Below are positions 62,838 through 64,000 of a stretch of DNA of 64,000 nucleotides, piece after piece (the stretch's first letter is position 1; every line of letters begins with the position of its first letter). The notes below the pieces were generated by a model. The model saw only the letters and a program-made list of their open reading frames with translations, was not told the origin of the DNA and made no database searches. A program made the position numbers and the translations under genes. The stretch comes from Eutreptiella sp. 'Long Island Sound 2002' (lineage: Eukaryota > Euglenozoa > Euglenophyceae > Eutreptiales > Eutreptiaceae), in the NCBI GenBank assembly GCA_964036045.1, contig OZ038394.1, positions 2,521,379 through 2,585,378 of the forward strand, written 5' to 3'.

Positions 62838-64000
62838 GTAAGCATCATGCTAAAAGACCAATTCCTCACCATTCTGACACAAATCTATCATGTCCGAATT
62901 GTTGGCACTTGGTAAAATGTGTTTGTAGGGCGGGGGTGGCAGTTGAAAACGAGATTGCAGGTGTTGACGCTAGATGAAATGCGTTCGAGAGACATGGGGT
63001 GAGGTGAAAAAGGAGTTTGAAGTTTGTCACCACGTGAAATGTATTTTGAGGGCTTTGGGGTGTTGGCAGTGGGAGAAATGTGTGTCGAGAGCATGGGGGC
63101 AGGTGAGAAGAGGGTTTGAGGTTGTCGCCCAGAGTGAAATTTGAGGTATGTGCAAACCTCATTTGAATGGTGGCAATGGGTGAACAATGTTTTTCCAGCA
63201 TGCACACATGTGAAAAGTGGGTTTGAGGTGTTGGCACTAGGAGGAATGTGTTTTGGGGGCATGGGAACAATTGAATAGTGAGGTGCCCACATGCAGTGAA
63301 AGATGTTTCCAGGCCGACGGGGCAACTACAAATGGTATTTGAGCCTAGACATACACCAAAATCTGTTCTGCTGGCATGCAATGGTTGCAAATTGGGGTTT
63401 AATGAGTAACTTCTGCTGTGCGGACATGGGGAGCAAAAAGGAGGCTGGCACCTAGAAAAAATGTGGTTGTTGTTTGTGATGAGCTTAATTGTTTACAGCA
63501 CAGTGCACCCTTGGGATCTTTTGCTGTCATGTTACACCCTGTTACACCGTTGTACTATGTTGGTTTCTTCTGGGAATTCGGTTCACATTTCCTAGCTATG
63601 AAACAGTTCTTACTTATGAAATGGCTAGATCGCAGAAGTTCGGTCTGAAGCCAATTTTTTGTCATGGCCTCTCAGCAGGTCTTACCTGAATCTGCTCACG
63701 ATCTGGGAGAGGCATCACTGTTTCGGTCAAAAATGGCAACGATCTGTGAGAGGCATCACTGTTTCGGTCAAAAAATGGCACACCATTGTGCATGGAGTGG
63801 TACCCACACCCGCATTCGAGCAATACACAACTTGCCCCGGGCAGCTCAAAAATCGAAACATATTCCTGAATTTCATGACCCAAACTGACCATCCAAGCTG
63901 TACAGCATGTTTTGGGCAGTATTTGTGTTGCTTTTTTTTTCAGGTTTGGGGTGTGCGTGTCACCTGGGTGTGCGCTGCTCGTGAGAGATTCTCTGCGTAC
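62838..64000. other. Intergenic
   Basis: 62900-63330 (minus) has open but repetitive frames (CLxxHTFLP(L/P)xTPQ-like units) that seem to reflect a degenerate repeat rather than a gene. 63697-63775 holds two copies of ACGATCTG(G/T)GAGAGGCATC, 42 bp apart. Confidence 0.4.

Overview
This window looks like nuclear DNA of a unicellular eukaryote, probably an alga. The signs are spliceosomal introns, pol III tRNA-like SINEs, a tyrosine-recombinase retrotransposon, TIR transposons and PHD/chromodomain proteins, with no operons. The species cannot be fixed from sequence. Only about four ORFs look intact (9.1-10.8, 19.8-21.9, 33.5-36.1 and 50.7-51.5 kb), plus a small PHD gene at 24.2 kb. The rest is mostly nested, partly decayed mobile DNA.

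0-7.7 kb: the right end of a large TIR element (E1, to 1485); a 5'-truncated intron-containing gene (to 4097) and a broken piggyBac transposase (4671-6079), both interrupted by introns built from one repeated sequence (introner-like, one copy inverted); then a 195-bp tandem repeat.

7.8-15.4 kb: a short PHD-finger element split by a complete 7-kb transposon (E2, 7971-14964). E2 has 19-bp TIRs, a transposase-like gene and two decayed 2-oxoglutarate/Fe(II) dioxygenase genes. Clusters of the CpG-rich palindrome ACGCGTACGCGT lie at both ends and between the genes. E1 and a degenerate relative, E3 (39062-46447), have a homologous transposase-like gene but different TIRs and a different palindrome (TTCGTACGAA).

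15.5-29.4 kb: copies of a small HTH+PHD protein gene, each inside a short element with its own palindromic repeats. One copy is cut by a DIRS-like retrotransposon (gag, tyrosine recombinase, RT, RNase H). The RT of that retrotransposon is cut by a 2.6-kb TIR element whose only gene is an intact third dioxygenase and whose ends are full of TTATCGCGCGATAA.

29.4-39 kb: a chromodomain relic, an unknown ORF fragment, an intact intronless 876-codon orphan gene, and a MITE inserted in a tRNA-like SINE. 46.4-64 kb: diverged tandem repeats, a bacterial-type short-chain dehydrogenase, a hAT-like MITE with 8-bp target duplication, microsatellites and long stretches without recognisable genes.

The unifying pattern is that unrelated transposons here pair a chromatin- or DNA-modification-type gene (2OG dioxygenase, or HTH+PHD protein) with a family-specific palindrome array. 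My main inference is that these genes act on the element's own palindromes, for example to escape silencing. That is untested.
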